Shown: in pieces, positions 1 to 8,221 of the stretch
Layout of the letters: the number at the start of each line of letters is the position of its first letter
Numbering within the stretch: position 1 is the stretch's first letter
Source: Bacteroidaceae bacterium
GTDB taxonomy: Bacteria; Bacteroidota; Bacteroidia; Bacteroidales; Bacteroidaceae
Direction: 5' to 3'
Assembly: GCA_024398715.1 (NCBI GenBank)
Contig: JAKSIP010000016.1
Coordinates: forward strand, 1-40,479
Length of the DNA: 40,479 nucleotides
The notes under the pieces: model-generated
What the model saw: the letters and a program-made list of their open reading frames with translations, nothing else
Database searches by the model: none
What the model was told of the DNA's origin: nothing
Translations under genes and position numbers: made by a program

Positions 1-278
1 CTGAAATGGATAAACGTGCACAGATGAAATGTGCATTGCGTAAAGCTACCGAACAGGGCTTGGCCGAAGGTCGCGCCCAAGGCTTTGAACAAGGCCACTC
101 AGATGGACTTGAACAAGGCCGTGCAGAAGGCCGTGCCCAAGGTCGTGCAGAAGGCCGTGCAGAAGGACTGGAGCAAGGTAAACTTGAAACTGCACGCAAA
201 ATGAAGGCAGATGGCTTGAATACTGATGTTATTTGCAAATACACAGGTCTGACAAAGGAACAGGCTGCAGCTTTGTAA
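1..278 (+). CDS. 3' end of a putative Rpn-family nuclease/transposase (5' truncated by window edge)
   Basis: The frame is open to the left edge, so the gene begins outside the window; the ATG at 6 is internal or fortuitous. What remains is a hydrophilic tail with about eleven degenerate tetrapeptides of the form (E/A)-x-G-(R/L) at residues 16-59 counted from that ATG, then a short segment ending in GLTKEQAAAL. Tails of repeated charged residue-Gly units followed by a short 'I..TGL..E.I..L' segment are typical of Rpn/PD-(D/E)XK recombination-promoting nucleases (the 'putative transposase' family) common in Bacteroidales. The catalytic domain is not visible, so the assignment rests on the tail only. 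A candidate terminator follows 30 bp downstream. Confidence 0.5.
   Translation, partial: EMDKRAQMKCALRKATEQGLAEGRAQGFEQGHSDGLEQGRAEGRAQGRAEGRAEGLEQGKLETARKMKADGLNTDVICKYTGLTKEQAAAL
51..182 (+). repeat. 12-bp coding repeats (tetrapeptide x-x-G-R/L)
   Basis: Degenerate in-frame 12-nt units such as gcagaaggccgt recur through this stretch and encode AEGR/AQGR/EQGL-type tetrapeptides. Near-identical neighbouring units make copy-number change by slippage or recombination plausible; each change would add or remove four residues without shifting the frame. Confidence 0.7.
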
Positions 279-595
279 CAGACAGCAATCATTCACCAAC
301 CAATACAAAAACTCCAGTCTGCTGGTTGCTATGGGCGCCGCGGCTGGAGTTTTCTATTATAAGATGTTCCCCCTATGTCACCAATGCCGCCGTACGCCAA
401 CACCAGATGTTGTCGTGTGTTAGTGGACGGTGTTGAAAAATGCAGGTAAAGACAACACGGTCCCCCACATAAACTGCAAAACACCGTAGACGGTGCGGTG
501 TTTTGCGCTGAATCGCAACACGGTCGGGGTCATCTCACGTGAGCAGGTGACGGGTTCCGTTCACCGTATTTGGTTCACTGGGTGCTCCCCGCTGC
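279..595. other. Gene-free spacer between convergent genes, with hairpins and a repeated decamer
   Basis: No convincing gene is present. The stretch holds the terminator at 308-357, a second perfect 11-bp stem at 476-486/496-506 with a 9-nt loop and no U-run on either strand, and the decamer CAACACGGTC twice (453-462 and 516-525). It could be the decayed end of a mobile element or a structured 3' region of either flanking gene. Confidence 0.45.
308..357 (+). terminator. Candidate intrinsic terminator after the nuclease/transposase gene
   Basis: AAAACTCCAG (308-317) pairs perfectly with CTGGAGTTTT (344-353). The 26-nt loop can itself fold (GC-rich around 332-342), and the second arm ends in a short T-rich tract. 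The A-run on the other side allows function in both directions. Confidence 0.5.
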
Positions 596-3211
596 TTATT
601 CGGTGAGTGTAATCACCTCTTTCTGCAAATCACATTCTCTTGAACTGTTCCCGTAGAATATCTGGTATTCTCCCGGCATAACGGCAAGGTTGTTGACCTC
701 TGGAGCGAATGTCTCAAAGGCATCCGGCTGGAGTGTTATTTCAACATTCTTTGTTTCTCCGGCTTTGAGCTCTACACGTTTGAACGCTTTGAGAGATCTG
801 ATTGGGCCATCCTGGTCTGCAGTACGTTTTATGTAAATCTGAACAACTTCCGCACCTGCGCGTTTGCCTGTGTTTGTTACCGGAACGGTAATGGTCAGGC
901 TCTGATTGTCTGTTATGCTCTTTCTGTCAAATGTGGCATTCCCTATCTGGAACGTTGTATAGCTCAGACCGTAACCGAATGCGAACAACGGCTCGCCGTT
1001 GAAGTAACGGTATGTGCGGCCGCGCATTGAATAGTCTTTGAAATCAGGCAACTGGGCATCGTTTCTATAGAATGTAACCGGCAACTTGCCTCCCGGATTA
1101 TAATCTCCGAACAGAACGTCGGCAATAGGAATGCCGCCTTCCTGACCTGCGTACCATGCCTGGAGTATTGCGTCGCAATATTCTGTTTCAGGCTCAAGAG
1201 CAATTGCGGAACCGGAACAGTTTACAAGAATGACCTTCTTGCCGGCCTCTTTCAGAGCCTTGAGAAATTCACGCTGAACCTTAGGCATCTCAATGGAAGT
1301 GCGGTCTCCGCCGGCAAAACCTTCTATCTCTACAGGCATCTCCTCTCCCTCGAGAGACGGAGCAATACCGCCTGCGAACACTACAGTTCCAATACCTTTG
1401 AGTCTGTTGATTATTTCCTGATAGTCAATCTCTTTTTCTGTACCTATATTGAAATACAGGTTGGCGTTATAGGTTGGAATATGTGCATACGAAAGCTCAA
1501 TGTGGTATTCTTTTCCGGCCTCAACATCAAGATAAATGTTCTTCTTGTCATTACGCCAGGTGTTGTTTCTGTACAGGACTTTTCCGTTGACGGCAATCTG
1601 ATAGTTGCTGCAGCCATTGTACTGTATTACAACAGTCTGTGTCTTTGTGGGACGGAAATAAGTCTCGTAGTATGCCGAGAATTCAGTCAGATTCACGCCG
1701 GGAGCAAACGGATAGTTGCCGAATGTTGATACGTTGAGCGGTTTTGTTACCTGCAATGTGGCAACAGGGTTGCCTTGACGGCGTGTATTGTTCCAGAATG
1801 TGCCTTTCAGTCCGGTGCTGCCATCTATTGAACATTGGCTGTATAACGATGTTACTACCTTGTTGTCAACATAGTCACATCCCTGCATATATACAACACG
1901 GCTCTTTCCAATCTTTTCCTCAACAGCTTTCAGAATGGATTTTGAATATTTGGGAGTTCCGTTGTAGTTTCCCCAAAGCATAATCTGGTTGTCTGCATTG
2001 GGACCGATAAGGGCTATCTTGTCCTTTTTGCTGAGCGGCAGAGTATTGTTATTGTTCTGCAACAGAGTCATGGCCTGACGTCCCATCTCAACTGCAAGTG
2101 CACGGTGTTCCTTGCAGGAGACCTCGCTGAAAGGAATCTTTGACCATTCCACCAGTTCCGGGTCATCCATCTCTCCAAGAGAAAAACGTCCTTCAAGCAG
2201 TTTGACAATGCGTTTGTCAACCTCTTCTTCGGAAATGAGGTGGTTCTTCACTGCCTCCGGAACAGCCTCGTAGGCATAATCGTATCCGCATTCAACATCT
2301 GTTCCGGCAAGAACGCCAACGGCGGCGGCATGGCGTTCGTCGCTTGACGATTTGTGGGTCTGCCAGAAATCAGATATGGCGCTGCAGTCTGATACTATAA
2401 GGTATTTGAATCCCCAGTCATTACGCAGTATCTGCTGCAACAGACGGTTGCTGCCGCAACATGGCTCGTCTTCAAGACGCTGGTAGGCGCACATGACTTC
2501 TCTTACCTGGCCCTCCTGAACGGTAGCCTTGAATGCCGGAAGGTAAGTCTCGAACAGGTCACGCGGATCTACGTTGGTAATGTTGTCTGTATGACGGCTG
2601 CTCTCAGGACCGCTGTGAACGGCAAAGTGCTTTGCGCATGCAAGCAGCTTGCGGTATTTGGCATCTTCCGGCCCCTGCAGACCCTTTACAACAGCCACAC
2701 CCATGCGGCTAGTCAGGAAAGGATCTTCTCCGTATGTCTCCTGACCGCGGCCCCAACGCGGGTCACGGAAAATATTTACGTTCGGGGTCCATACCGACAG
2801 ACCAAGAAAACGGCGGTCCGGTACATTGTTGCGGCGGTTCTCGTGATATGTTGCGCGCATCTCGTCGCTGGTTGCACTGAATACCTTATATACCAGTTCG
2901 TCATTGAACGATGCCGCCATTCCAATAGGCTCCGGATAAACGGTAATGTCATTCTGGTTGGCTACTCCGTGCAGAGCCTCGCTCCACCAGTAGAATGGTT
3001 TGATGCCAAGACGGTCAATGCCCTGGGACTGGTCAAGCATAAGAATTGCCTTCTCTTCAAGAGTAAGTCTTGAACAAAGGTCCTGCGCCCTTTCCAGCGG
3101 AGAAAGCTCTGGATTCTGATAAGGAAACTTTTCCTGTGCCGTTGCATTGCCTGCATTCACCAGTAATGCCAGTGCCAATGCCGGGATTTGTTTGATAGAA
3201 TTTAATCTCAT
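596..3211 (-). CDS. Glycoside hydrolase family 3 enzyme with PA14 insertion, beta-xylosidase/beta-glucosidase type
   Basis: An exported enzyme of 871 residues expected to remove terminal beta-linked sugars from plant oligosaccharides in the periplasm or outside the cell. I start it at the internal ATG (3211) because the signal peptide MRLNSIKQIPALALALLVNAGNATAQ begins there; an upstream in-frame ATG at 3256 would add 15 charged residues. The N-terminal barrel shows RLTLEEK, WWSEALHG, the GRGQETYGEDP segment, KHFA (194-197) and the nucleophile context LIVSDCSAI with Asp275. 'VSDC' rather than 'VSDW' resembles GH3 xylosidases such as Prevotella Xyl3A. A PA14-like insert lies around residues 450-610 (GLKGTFWNN onward), then the second alpha/beta domain and a C-terminal Fn3-like domain. 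Substrate is inferred. It is monocistronic, with no SusC/SusD pair alongside. Confidence 0.9.
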   Translation of the reverse strand: MRLNSIKQIPALALALLVNAGNATAQEKFPYQNPELSPLERAQDLCSRLTLEEKAILMLDQSQGIDRLGIKPFYWWSEALHGVANQNDITVYPEPIGMAASFNDELVYKVFSATSDEMRATYHENRRNNVPDRRFLGLSVWTPNVNIFRDPRWGRGQETYGEDPFLTSRMGVAVVKGLQGPEDAKYRKLLACAKHFAVHSGPESSRHTDNITNVDPRDLFETYLPAFKATVQEGQVREVMCAYQRLEDEPCCGSNRLLQQILRNDWGFKYLIVSDCSAISDFWQTHKSSSDERHAAAVGVLAGTDVECGYDYAYEAVPEAVKNHLISEEEVDKRIVKLLEGRFSLGEMDDPELVEWSKIPFSEVSCKEHRALAVEMGRQAMTLLQNNNNTLPLSKKDKIALIGPNADNQIMLWGNYNGTPKYSKSILKAVEEKIGKSRVVYMQGCDYVDNKVVTSLYSQCSIDGSTGLKGTFWNNTRRQGNPVATLQVTKPLNVSTFGNYPFAPGVNLTEFSAYYETYFRPTKTQTVVIQYNGCSNYQIAVNGKVLYRNNTWRNDKKNIYLDVEAGKEYHIELSYAHIPTYNANLYFNIGTEKEIDYQEIINRLKGIGTVVFAGGIAPSLEGEEMPVEIEGFAGGDRTSIEMPKVQREFLKALKEAGKKVILVNCSGSAIALEPETEYCDAILQAWYAGQEGGIPIADVLFGDYNPGGKLPVTFYRNDAQLPDFKDYSMRGRTYRYFNGEPLFAFGYGLSYTTFQIGNATFDRKSITDNQSLTITVPVTNTGKRAGAEVVQIYIKRTADQDGPIRSLKAFKRVELKAGETKNVEITLQPDAFETFAPEVNNLAVMPGEYQIFYGNSSRECDLQKEVITLTE

Positions 3212-3284
3212 TGCGTATTTTTTTGTTTTATGCCGTAAAGATAAACCTATTTTCATTGTTTTTAATAGTTTTTTCTGAATATTG

Positions 3285-3315
3285 TTTGTTTTTTCACAAT
3301 TATTAGGTACCTTTG
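3285..3315 (+). promoter_or_regulatory. Bacteroidetes sigma-ABfr-type promoter for the 3350-4494 pair
   Basis: TTTG at 3285-3288, a 19-bp spacer, then TACCTTTG at 3308-3315 fit the TTTG-N19-21-TAnnTTTG consensus. The expected start near 3322 leaves a leader of about 28 nt before the ATG at 3350. Confidence 0.75.
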
Positions 3316-3349
3316 ATATGTGTAAGAAACCAATTTAAAAGATAAGAAT

Positions 3350-3913
3350 ATGAAACTTGAAAAAATTAAACTTTCATTGTCATTAGTACTGGCATTCGGT
3401 CTTCTGACCGCCGGTGTAACAAGTGTTTATGCTGCCAAAGAAAAGGCTCCAAAGAAAAAAGGAGTTGAAATAATAATTCCGGAAGGAGACCGTGCAGTGT
3501 TCACAGCCGGAGAAACACTTTCAACAATCACTTTCCCAGACCAGCTTACAGACGAGGAGAAAATCGGTGCTTATGCAACAGACATACCGGGCTATATGAG
3601 AAGTATAGGCCATAATATGTCACAGAACGGTACAGATGTCAACGGTATCAGCATCCAGTACTATGTACACAACTCAAAGGAGTGGCTGTTCAAAGGTGAT
3701 TGGGCAAATCCGGAGCAGATCCGTATTGAGGCTATCAAAGAAATCAAATTCAGCAACCGTTCAGATTATTTGCGCAATATTGTGCAGTATATGCCTCTTA
3801 AAACGGCCAATAAGGAGACAAAGGCAAATCAGTCATTCCAGGACGAGATAAACTTTGGCTCAAACAAGTATTATCTGTTTGAAATAGTAATCAGAGACGA
3901 TTACCGCAAGTAA
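3350..3913 (+). CDS. Exported hypothetical protein (possibly DUF5041-like)
   Basis: A 187-residue protein with a clear signal peptide (residues 1-29, hydrophobic core LSLVLAFGLLTAGV, ending VYAA), then a short lysine-rich stretch (KEKAPKKK) and a globular region rich in beta-forming residues. There are no catalytic motifs or membrane segments beyond the signal, so a periplasmic or exported location is likely. It resembles small Bacteroidales exported families of the DUF5041 kind, but that recall is uncertain and I assign no function. It is first in a two-gene unit: the phosphopantetheinyl transferase ATG begins 2 bp after its stop, which implies cotranscription and possibly translational coupling. 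A well-formed promoter lies just upstream. Confidence 0.75.
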   Translation: MKLEKIKLSLSLVLAFGLLTAGVTSVYAAKEKAPKKKGVEIIIPEGDRAVFTAGETLSTITFPDQLTDEEKIGAYATDIPGYMRSIGHNMSQNGTDVNGISIQYYVHNSKEWLFKGDWANPEQIRIEAIKEIKFSNRSDYLRNIVQYMPLKTANKETKANQSFQDEINFGSNKYYLFEIVIRDDYRK

Positions 3914-3915
3914 TA

Positions 3916-4494
3916 ATGGTCAAGACCTATCTCTTTACCGGGTTGCAATCACTTGGTCAGGAGTTTATAGACAAATGCATCTGCTTTTTCCCCGAATGGA
4001 GGAGAGAGCAGATGCTTTCTTTTAAGTTTTTACAGGGAAAAATAGAAAATGCGGTTGCATATCTGTTGCTTGTAAAGGCTTTGAAAGATCTTGGAATGCT
4101 GGCCGGAATGCCTCTGTTTGAGTATAACGCACACGGCAAACCTTTCCTTAAAGACTATCCCGGTCTTTTTTTCAGTCTGAGCCATTGCAAAAGGGGTGTT
4201 GTTTGTGTTGTTTCAGACTCTAATGTGGGTGTGGATATTGAATGCGTGGAGCGTAATGCCGATGAGAAACTGATACGTTACGTCTGCAACGCGCAGGAGT
4301 GCAATGCCATATTCTCCTCTGCTGATCCTGCCCTGTCCTTTATGGAGTACTGGACAAAAAAAGAAGCTGTTGTCAAATATCTTGGAACCGGTATCGATAC
4401 CGGAACAATAAAAGAAATCCTATCAGATAACAGCGTAAGATGCACCACGCATATTGTTGACGGTTGTGTTGTTTCAACGTGCCTTCCTCTCTGA
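3916..4494 (+). CDS. 4'-phosphopantetheinyl transferase (Sfp/AcpT-like)
   Basis: Transfers the phosphopantetheine arm of coenzyme A to a serine of an acyl or peptidyl carrier protein in the cytoplasm. The 192 residues show the family signatures: FSLSH (86-90), the Mg-binding pair in GVDIE (Asp107, Glu109), and WTKKEA (146-151), which supplies the third acidic ligand and catalytic lysine. The length suits the compact two-subdomain Sfp group rather than the ~120-residue AcpS trimer. It follows the small exported gene by 2 bp and converges on uvrB, overlapping its 3' end by 21 bp. No polyketide or peptide synthetase is nearby, so its carrier-protein partner cannot be named; it may serve fatty-acid ACP. 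Confidence 0.9.
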   Translation: MVKTYLFTGLQSLGQEFIDKCICFFPEWRREQMLSFKFLQGKIENAVAYLLLVKALKDLGMLAGMPLFEYNAHGKPFLKDYPGLFFSLSHCKRGVVCVVSDSNVGVDIECVERNADEKLIRYVCNAQECNAIFSSADPALSFMEYWTKKEAVVKYLGTGIDTGTIKEILSDNSVRCTTHIVDGCVVSTCLPL

Positions 4495-6501
4495 TTTTAC
4501 CTGTTCAAGCTTGAACATTTCATCGCGGTATTGTGCTGCTGTAAGGAAATCCATCTTTTTGGAAGCATCGAGCATAAGACGTCTTGTACGTTCTATGGCA
4601 CGTTCCAGCTGGTCCGCATTCATGCTGCGCACAACTGGATCCTGAAAAACATTCTCTGCCGGATTCTGTGCAATTTTATATTCTTGGGGCTCTTTCTTGC
4701 CGTAACCTGCGGGTAATACCGATGCCGTAATGGCTTTGCTGATCTGCGTAGGAGTGATGCCATGTTCTTTATTGTATGCCATCTGTTTTGTCCGGCGGCG
4801 CTCTGTTTCCTTAATGGTCAGACTCATGCTTTCCGTAACCTTGTCCGCATAAAGAATAACTTTTCCGTTTACGTTTCTTGCCGCACGTCCAGCAGTTTGT
4901 GTCAGAGAACGGCGGTCGCGCAGAAAACCTTCCTTGTCGGCATCGAGTATGGCAACCAGCGATACCTCAGGCAGGTCAAGACCCTCACGCAACAGGTTCA
5001 CACCTACCAGAACATCGAATGCTCCGGCACGCAGGTCTGTCATAATCTGTACGCGTTCCATTGTTTCCACATCGGAATGGATGTAGTTGCAGCGAATCCC
5101 GTTATTGGTAAGGTAGGTGGTCAGTTCCTCTGCCATGCGCTTGGTCAGAGTGGTTACCAGAGTACGCTCGTCATGTTCAGCACGCAATGTGATTTCTTCC
5201 ATAAGGTCATCTACCTGATTCTTGCTTGGACGCACTTCTATTACAGGGTCAAGCAGTCCGGTAGGGCGTATTACCTGATCTACAATAATACCTCCTGATT
5301 CCTGCAGCTCGTAGTCTGCCGGAGTGGCGCTTACATAAATGACCTTATTGGTAAGGGCGGTGAATTCTTCAAATTTGAGAGGACGGTTGTCCATTGCCGC
5401 GGGCAAGCGGAATCCGTATTCAACCAGATTGACCTTCCGTGCGCGGTCTCCACCATACATGGCACGTATCTGCGGCACGCTTACGTGACTCTCGTCTATT
5501 ACCAGCAGATAGTCTTTGGGAAAGAAATCCAGCAGACAGTATGGCCTTGAACCCGGTTCACGGCCGTCAAAATACCGTGAGTAATTCTCAATTCCGGAGC
5601 AGTGCCCAAGTTCTTTGATCATTTCCAGATCATATTCCACGCGCTCCTGCAGGCGCTTGGCTTCGAGCGGTTTGCCTATTTCCTGAAAATATGCAACGCG
5701 TTCCACAAGATCATCCTGTATTTTTTTTACGGCATCAATCTGGCTCTGCTGGGTTGTCATGAACAGGTTAGCCGGATAAATCTTGTATGAGTCATATGTG
5801 TTCAGGGTAAACCCGGTCTCAGGATCGAACTCTTCTATACGTTCAATCTCGTTGTCCCAGAAATCAATACGTATTGCTGAATCGGCGTATGCCAGGTTTA
5901 TTTCAACGGAGTCTCCGCGAACGCGGAATGTTCCGCGTGTCAGTTCCAGGTCGTTGCGGGTGTACAGGCTGGCAACAAGGCGCAGCAGCAGGGCATCGCG
6001 GTTAATCTTCATTCCAAGGTCAACATCGATCACATTGTTGTAGAAATCGGACGGATTGCCCATGCCGTAGATGCAGCTTACGGAAGATACTACTATCACA
6101 TCGTTTCTGCCTGAAAGCAAAGCCGATGTGGCCGCAAGACGCAGCTTGTCTATTTCCTGGTTTATGGCAAGGTCTTTCTCTATGTATGTGTCCGATTGCG
6201 GAATGTAGGCCTCGGGCTGATAGTAATCATAATAGGAGACATAATACTCTACGGCATTATGTGGAAAGAACGATTTGAATTCGCTGTACAGCTGGGCAGC
6301 CAGAGTCTTGTTGTGGCTCAGCACAAGGGTGGGGCGCCCGTAATTTTTGATGACATTGGCAATTGTGAAGGTCTTGCCGGAACCGGTGACTCCCAACAGA
6401 GTCTGGGCGGGAACACCAGCCTGCAACCCGGCGGTCAGCTCTTTGATGGCCTGAGGCTGATCTCCTGTAGGACTGAATGGCGATTCAAGCTTAAAATCCA
6501 T
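4474..6501 (-). CDS. uvrB: UvrABC excinuclease subunit B
   Basis: The damage-verification helicase of nucleotide excision repair; it is loaded by UvrA and recruits UvrC. I choose the ATG at 6501 (MDFKLESPFSPTGDQPQAI, the standard UvrB start, 675 aa). The ATG at 6525 would overlap the upstream DUF4293 gene. Visible: Walker A GVTGSGKT (37-44), the beta-hairpin segment YYDYYQPEAYIPQSDTYIEK, the DESH helicase motif II (VIDESHVSVPQ), the helicase motif VI region LTQTAGRAARN, and a C-terminal UVR motif (LERAIERTRRLMLDASKKMD...AAQYRDEM) for UvrC contact. It is last in the bamD-rpoZ-DUF4293-uvrB order, 16 bp after DUF4293. uvrA lies 5 kb away in a separate unit of opposite orientation. Confidence 0.97.
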   Translation of the reverse strand: MDFKLESPFSPTGDQPQAIKELTAGLQAGVPAQTLLGVTGSGKTFTIANVIKNYGRPTLVLSHNKTLAAQLYSEFKSFFPHNAVEYYVSYYDYYQPEAYIPQSDTYIEKDLAINQEIDKLRLAATSALLSGRNDVIVVSSVSCIYGMGNPSDFYNNVIDVDLGMKINRDALLLRLVASLYTRNDLELTRGTFRVRGDSVEINLAYADSAIRIDFWDNEIERIEEFDPETGFTLNTYDSYKIYPANLFMTTQQSQIDAVKKIQDDLVERVAYFQEIGKPLEAKRLQERVEYDLEMIKELGHCSGIENYSRYFDGREPGSRPYCLLDFFPKDYLLVIDESHVSVPQIRAMYGGDRARKVNLVEYGFRLPAAMDNRPLKFEEFTALTNKVIYVSATPADYELQESGGIIVDQVIRPTGLLDPVIEVRPSKNQVDDLMEEITLRAEHDERTLVTTLTKRMAEELTTYLTNNGIRCNYIHSDVETMERVQIMTDLRAGAFDVLVGVNLLREGLDLPEVSLVAILDADKEGFLRDRRSLTQTAGRAARNVNGKVILYADKVTESMSLTIKETERRRTKQMAYNKEHGITPTQISKAITASVLPAGYGKKEPQEYKIAQNPAENVFQDPVVRSMNADQLERAIERTRRLMLDASKKMDFLTAAQYRDEMFKLEQVKSERKAR

Positions 6502-6517
6502 GCACGGACATGCGCGT

Positions 6518-6979
6518 TCAATCACGCAGGCGGAATGAATCTCTTATTATTGCAGCCTCTGCATTGCATACGCCGCGAAAAGCCATAGCATTCAGAACCA
6601 TTGCAAGAATAGGGAACAGAGTACCCCATGTTATGGTATATTCGGCATCGTTATTTATGCAGAGTATATAGATAAGGTACATCACGTAGTAACCGCCAAG
6701 TAGAATTGTGCTCAAAACCAGACTCCTTTTCTGGAGCGTGAAATTCTGGAATCCGGAAAGCAGAAGTTCGAACAGGACAACCAGTGCGGTGCATATCAGT
6801 ATTGCTCCAAGTGCCCAGAAAGCCGCATTGGTATTGCCGTCGGCCCATATCATTCTGAAATTGGTGAGCTCCAGAAATTCTCCTTCCTGATTGCTCAGAA
6901 CGGCTATCGGCAGGAACAGATCAATCACAATAAGGGCCAGTGCTGCCAGAAGCCAAAGCTGGTGCAGATATGTTTTCAT
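6518..6979 (-). CDS. DUF4293 family integral membrane protein
   Basis: A 153-residue inner-membrane protein with four hydrophobic spans: about 8-28 (LWLLAALALIVIDLFLPIAV), 54-73 (FWALGAILICTALVVLFELL), 86-107 (LVLSTILLGGYYVMYLIYIL) and 119-133 (LFPILAMVLNAMAFRG), ending in a short cytoplasmic tail. The spacing, the short charged C-terminus and the position directly after rpoZ match DUF4293, a Bacteroidetes family of unknown function. It sits 15 bp after rpoZ and 16 bp before uvrB, so all are probably cotranscribed. No function can be given. Confidence 0.85.
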   Translation of the reverse strand: MKTYLHQLWLLAALALIVIDLFLPIAVLSNQEGEFLELTNFRMIWADGNTNAAFWALGAILICTALVVLFELLLSGFQNFTLQKRSLVLSTILLGGYYVMYLIYILCINNDAEYTITWGTLFPILAMVLNAMAFRGVCNAEAAIIRDSFRLRD

Positions 6980-6994
6980 GTGCCTTACGGATTT

Positions 6995-7327
6995 TTAGAA
7001 CTGGTCTTTCTCCTTGGCAGGATTACGGAAATATACCTGATTGTCTTTGAATTCCTGGGTTGCTATCAGTGTCGGTTTTGGAAGACGCTCGTAGTAGCGT
7101 GAAATTTCAATCTGTTCGCGATTCTCGAAAATCTCTTCCAGATTGTCCGATGTTGAACTGAATTCTTCGAGTTTTGATTTGAGCTCATCTTTCATTTCAA
7201 CAGCAATCTGATTGGCGCGGCGGCCGATAATGGCAACACTTTCGTAGATATTGCCTGTTTCCTGTACAAAGTTCACCAAATCCTGTGTGGTTGTGTTTGT
7301 AGGTGCGTTAGTTTTCTTAAAATCCAT
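6995..7327 (-). CDS. rpoZ: RNA polymerase omega subunit (Rpb6-like, Bacteroidetes type)
   Basis: A 110-residue protein aligning by eye with the Bacteroidetes omega/Rpb6 family: after a short polar N-terminus (TNAPTNTTTQDL) comes the core helix with GNIYESVAIIGRRANQIAVEMKDEL, where the R-R-A-N-Q-I segment is the omega signature that clamps beta-prime. A charged C-terminal tail (FRNPAKEKDQF) follows. Omega helps assemble and stabilise RNA polymerase in the cytoplasm. The gene lies 15 bp after bamD and before DUF4293, an order I know from other Bacteroidetes. Its first-to-second place behind a strong bamD promoter suits constitutive expression. Confidence 0.88.
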   Translation of the reverse strand: MDFKKTNAPTNTTTQDLVNFVQETGNIYESVAIIGRRANQIAVEMKDELKSKLEEFSSTSDNLEEIFENREQIEISRYYERLPKPTLIATQEFKDNQVYFRNPAKEKDQF

Positions 7328-7342
7328 ATTGTTTGATATATA

Positions 7343-8155
7343 TCAGTTGTTTACATATTTGTTTGCACTCTTGAATATCTTGTCCGCTTCCTGACGGAAT
7401 TTGCTGTCAGGAAAATCGTTGATAAAAGAGTAATATTCATCAATTGCAGCCCTGTAACGGTCCAGCTTCTTTTCAATAACACTTTCCTGAGCCATTTTGA
7501 ACTGTGATTTCAAAATGAGAATGGAAAGTTCTTCCCTATATTTTGTGTATGGGTACTCAATCAGGGCGTTACGTGCCACCATAATGCTTGACTGGTAGTT
7601 GTTGCCCATATAATTACCCAAATTGTAGTACAGCTGGGCAGAGCGGTATTCCTTCTCAACCAGGCGGTCATACATCTCGTATATCATGTCTCCAGCCTCT
7701 TTGGCATGTTTGCCGTAGGGGTATGTATCCAGAAAATTCTGGAACTCGGCAATTGCCGTGCGTGTACTTGTCTGGTCAAGTCTTGGATCCGGCGTGTCCA
7801 GATAAAGGCTTTTTCCTGACATGAACATTGCAAATTCAGCCTGGTTCTCGTTTGGGAAAGAACGGTAGTAGTTCCTGAAATAGTGGGCTGCCGATACGTA
7901 ATCTCCCATGTTGTAGTAGCAGTTTGCCAGAAGAAATATGGCCTGAGCAGCATTGGCTTTACCGTTATACATTGTCAGACTCTCTTCAAGCAGACTTGCG
8001 GCTGTACTGTTTCTGCCTTCAATGAACAGAGATTTGGCCATCTCGTATTTGTATTCGTGGTCTGCGGAACGCAATATTCTATTATAGCCGGCACATCCTG
8101 TTAAAAAACAAGACAACAGACTGATAATCATAATATTAACCAAATTCTTGCCCAT
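7343..8155 (-). CDS. bamD: Outer membrane protein assembly factor BamD (lipoprotein)
   Basis: A TPR lipoprotein of the BAM complex that inserts beta-barrel proteins into the outer membrane. The ATG at 8155 gives MGKNLVNIMIISLLSCFLTGC, with lipobox LTGC and lipidated Cys21; the longer frame from 8185 would start inside the promoter. After the lipobox the YNRILRSADHEYKYEMAKSLF segment and successive helical repeats (AIFLLANCYYNMGDYVSAAHYFRNYYRSFP; TAIAEFQNFLDTYPYGKHAKEA; YRAAIDEYYSFINDFPDSKFRQEA) are TPR/YfiO-like units across the protein (270 aa). It heads the bamD-rpoZ-DUF4293-uvrB operon, preceded by a consensus promoter. Confidence 0.92.
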   Translation of the reverse strand: MGKNLVNIMIISLLSCFLTGCAGYNRILRSADHEYKYEMAKSLFIEGRNSTAASLLEESLTMYNGKANAAQAIFLLANCYYNMGDYVSAAHYFRNYYRSFPNENQAEFAMFMSGKSLYLDTPDPRLDQTSTRTAIAEFQNFLDTYPYGKHAKEAGDMIYEMYDRLVEKEYRSAQLYYNLGNYMGNNYQSSIMVARNALIEYPYTKYREELSILILKSQFKMAQESVIEKKLDRYRAAIDEYYSFINDFPDSKFRQEADKIFKSANKYVNN

Positions 8156-8174
8156 CTGTTGCAGATTGTGGATG

Positions 8175-8206
8175 CAAAAGTACACTTTATTATTGGTGTT
8201 AGCAAA
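8175..8206 (-). promoter_or_regulatory. Bacteroidetes-type promoter for the bamD operon
   Basis: On the minus strand TTTG (8206-8203) is followed by a 20-bp spacer and TACTTTTG (8182-8175), an exact match to TTTG-N20-TAnnTTTG. Transcription should begin near 8170, giving a leader of roughly 15 nt. Confidence 0.8.
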
Positions 8207-8221
8207 TTTTTTTGTTCTCCG

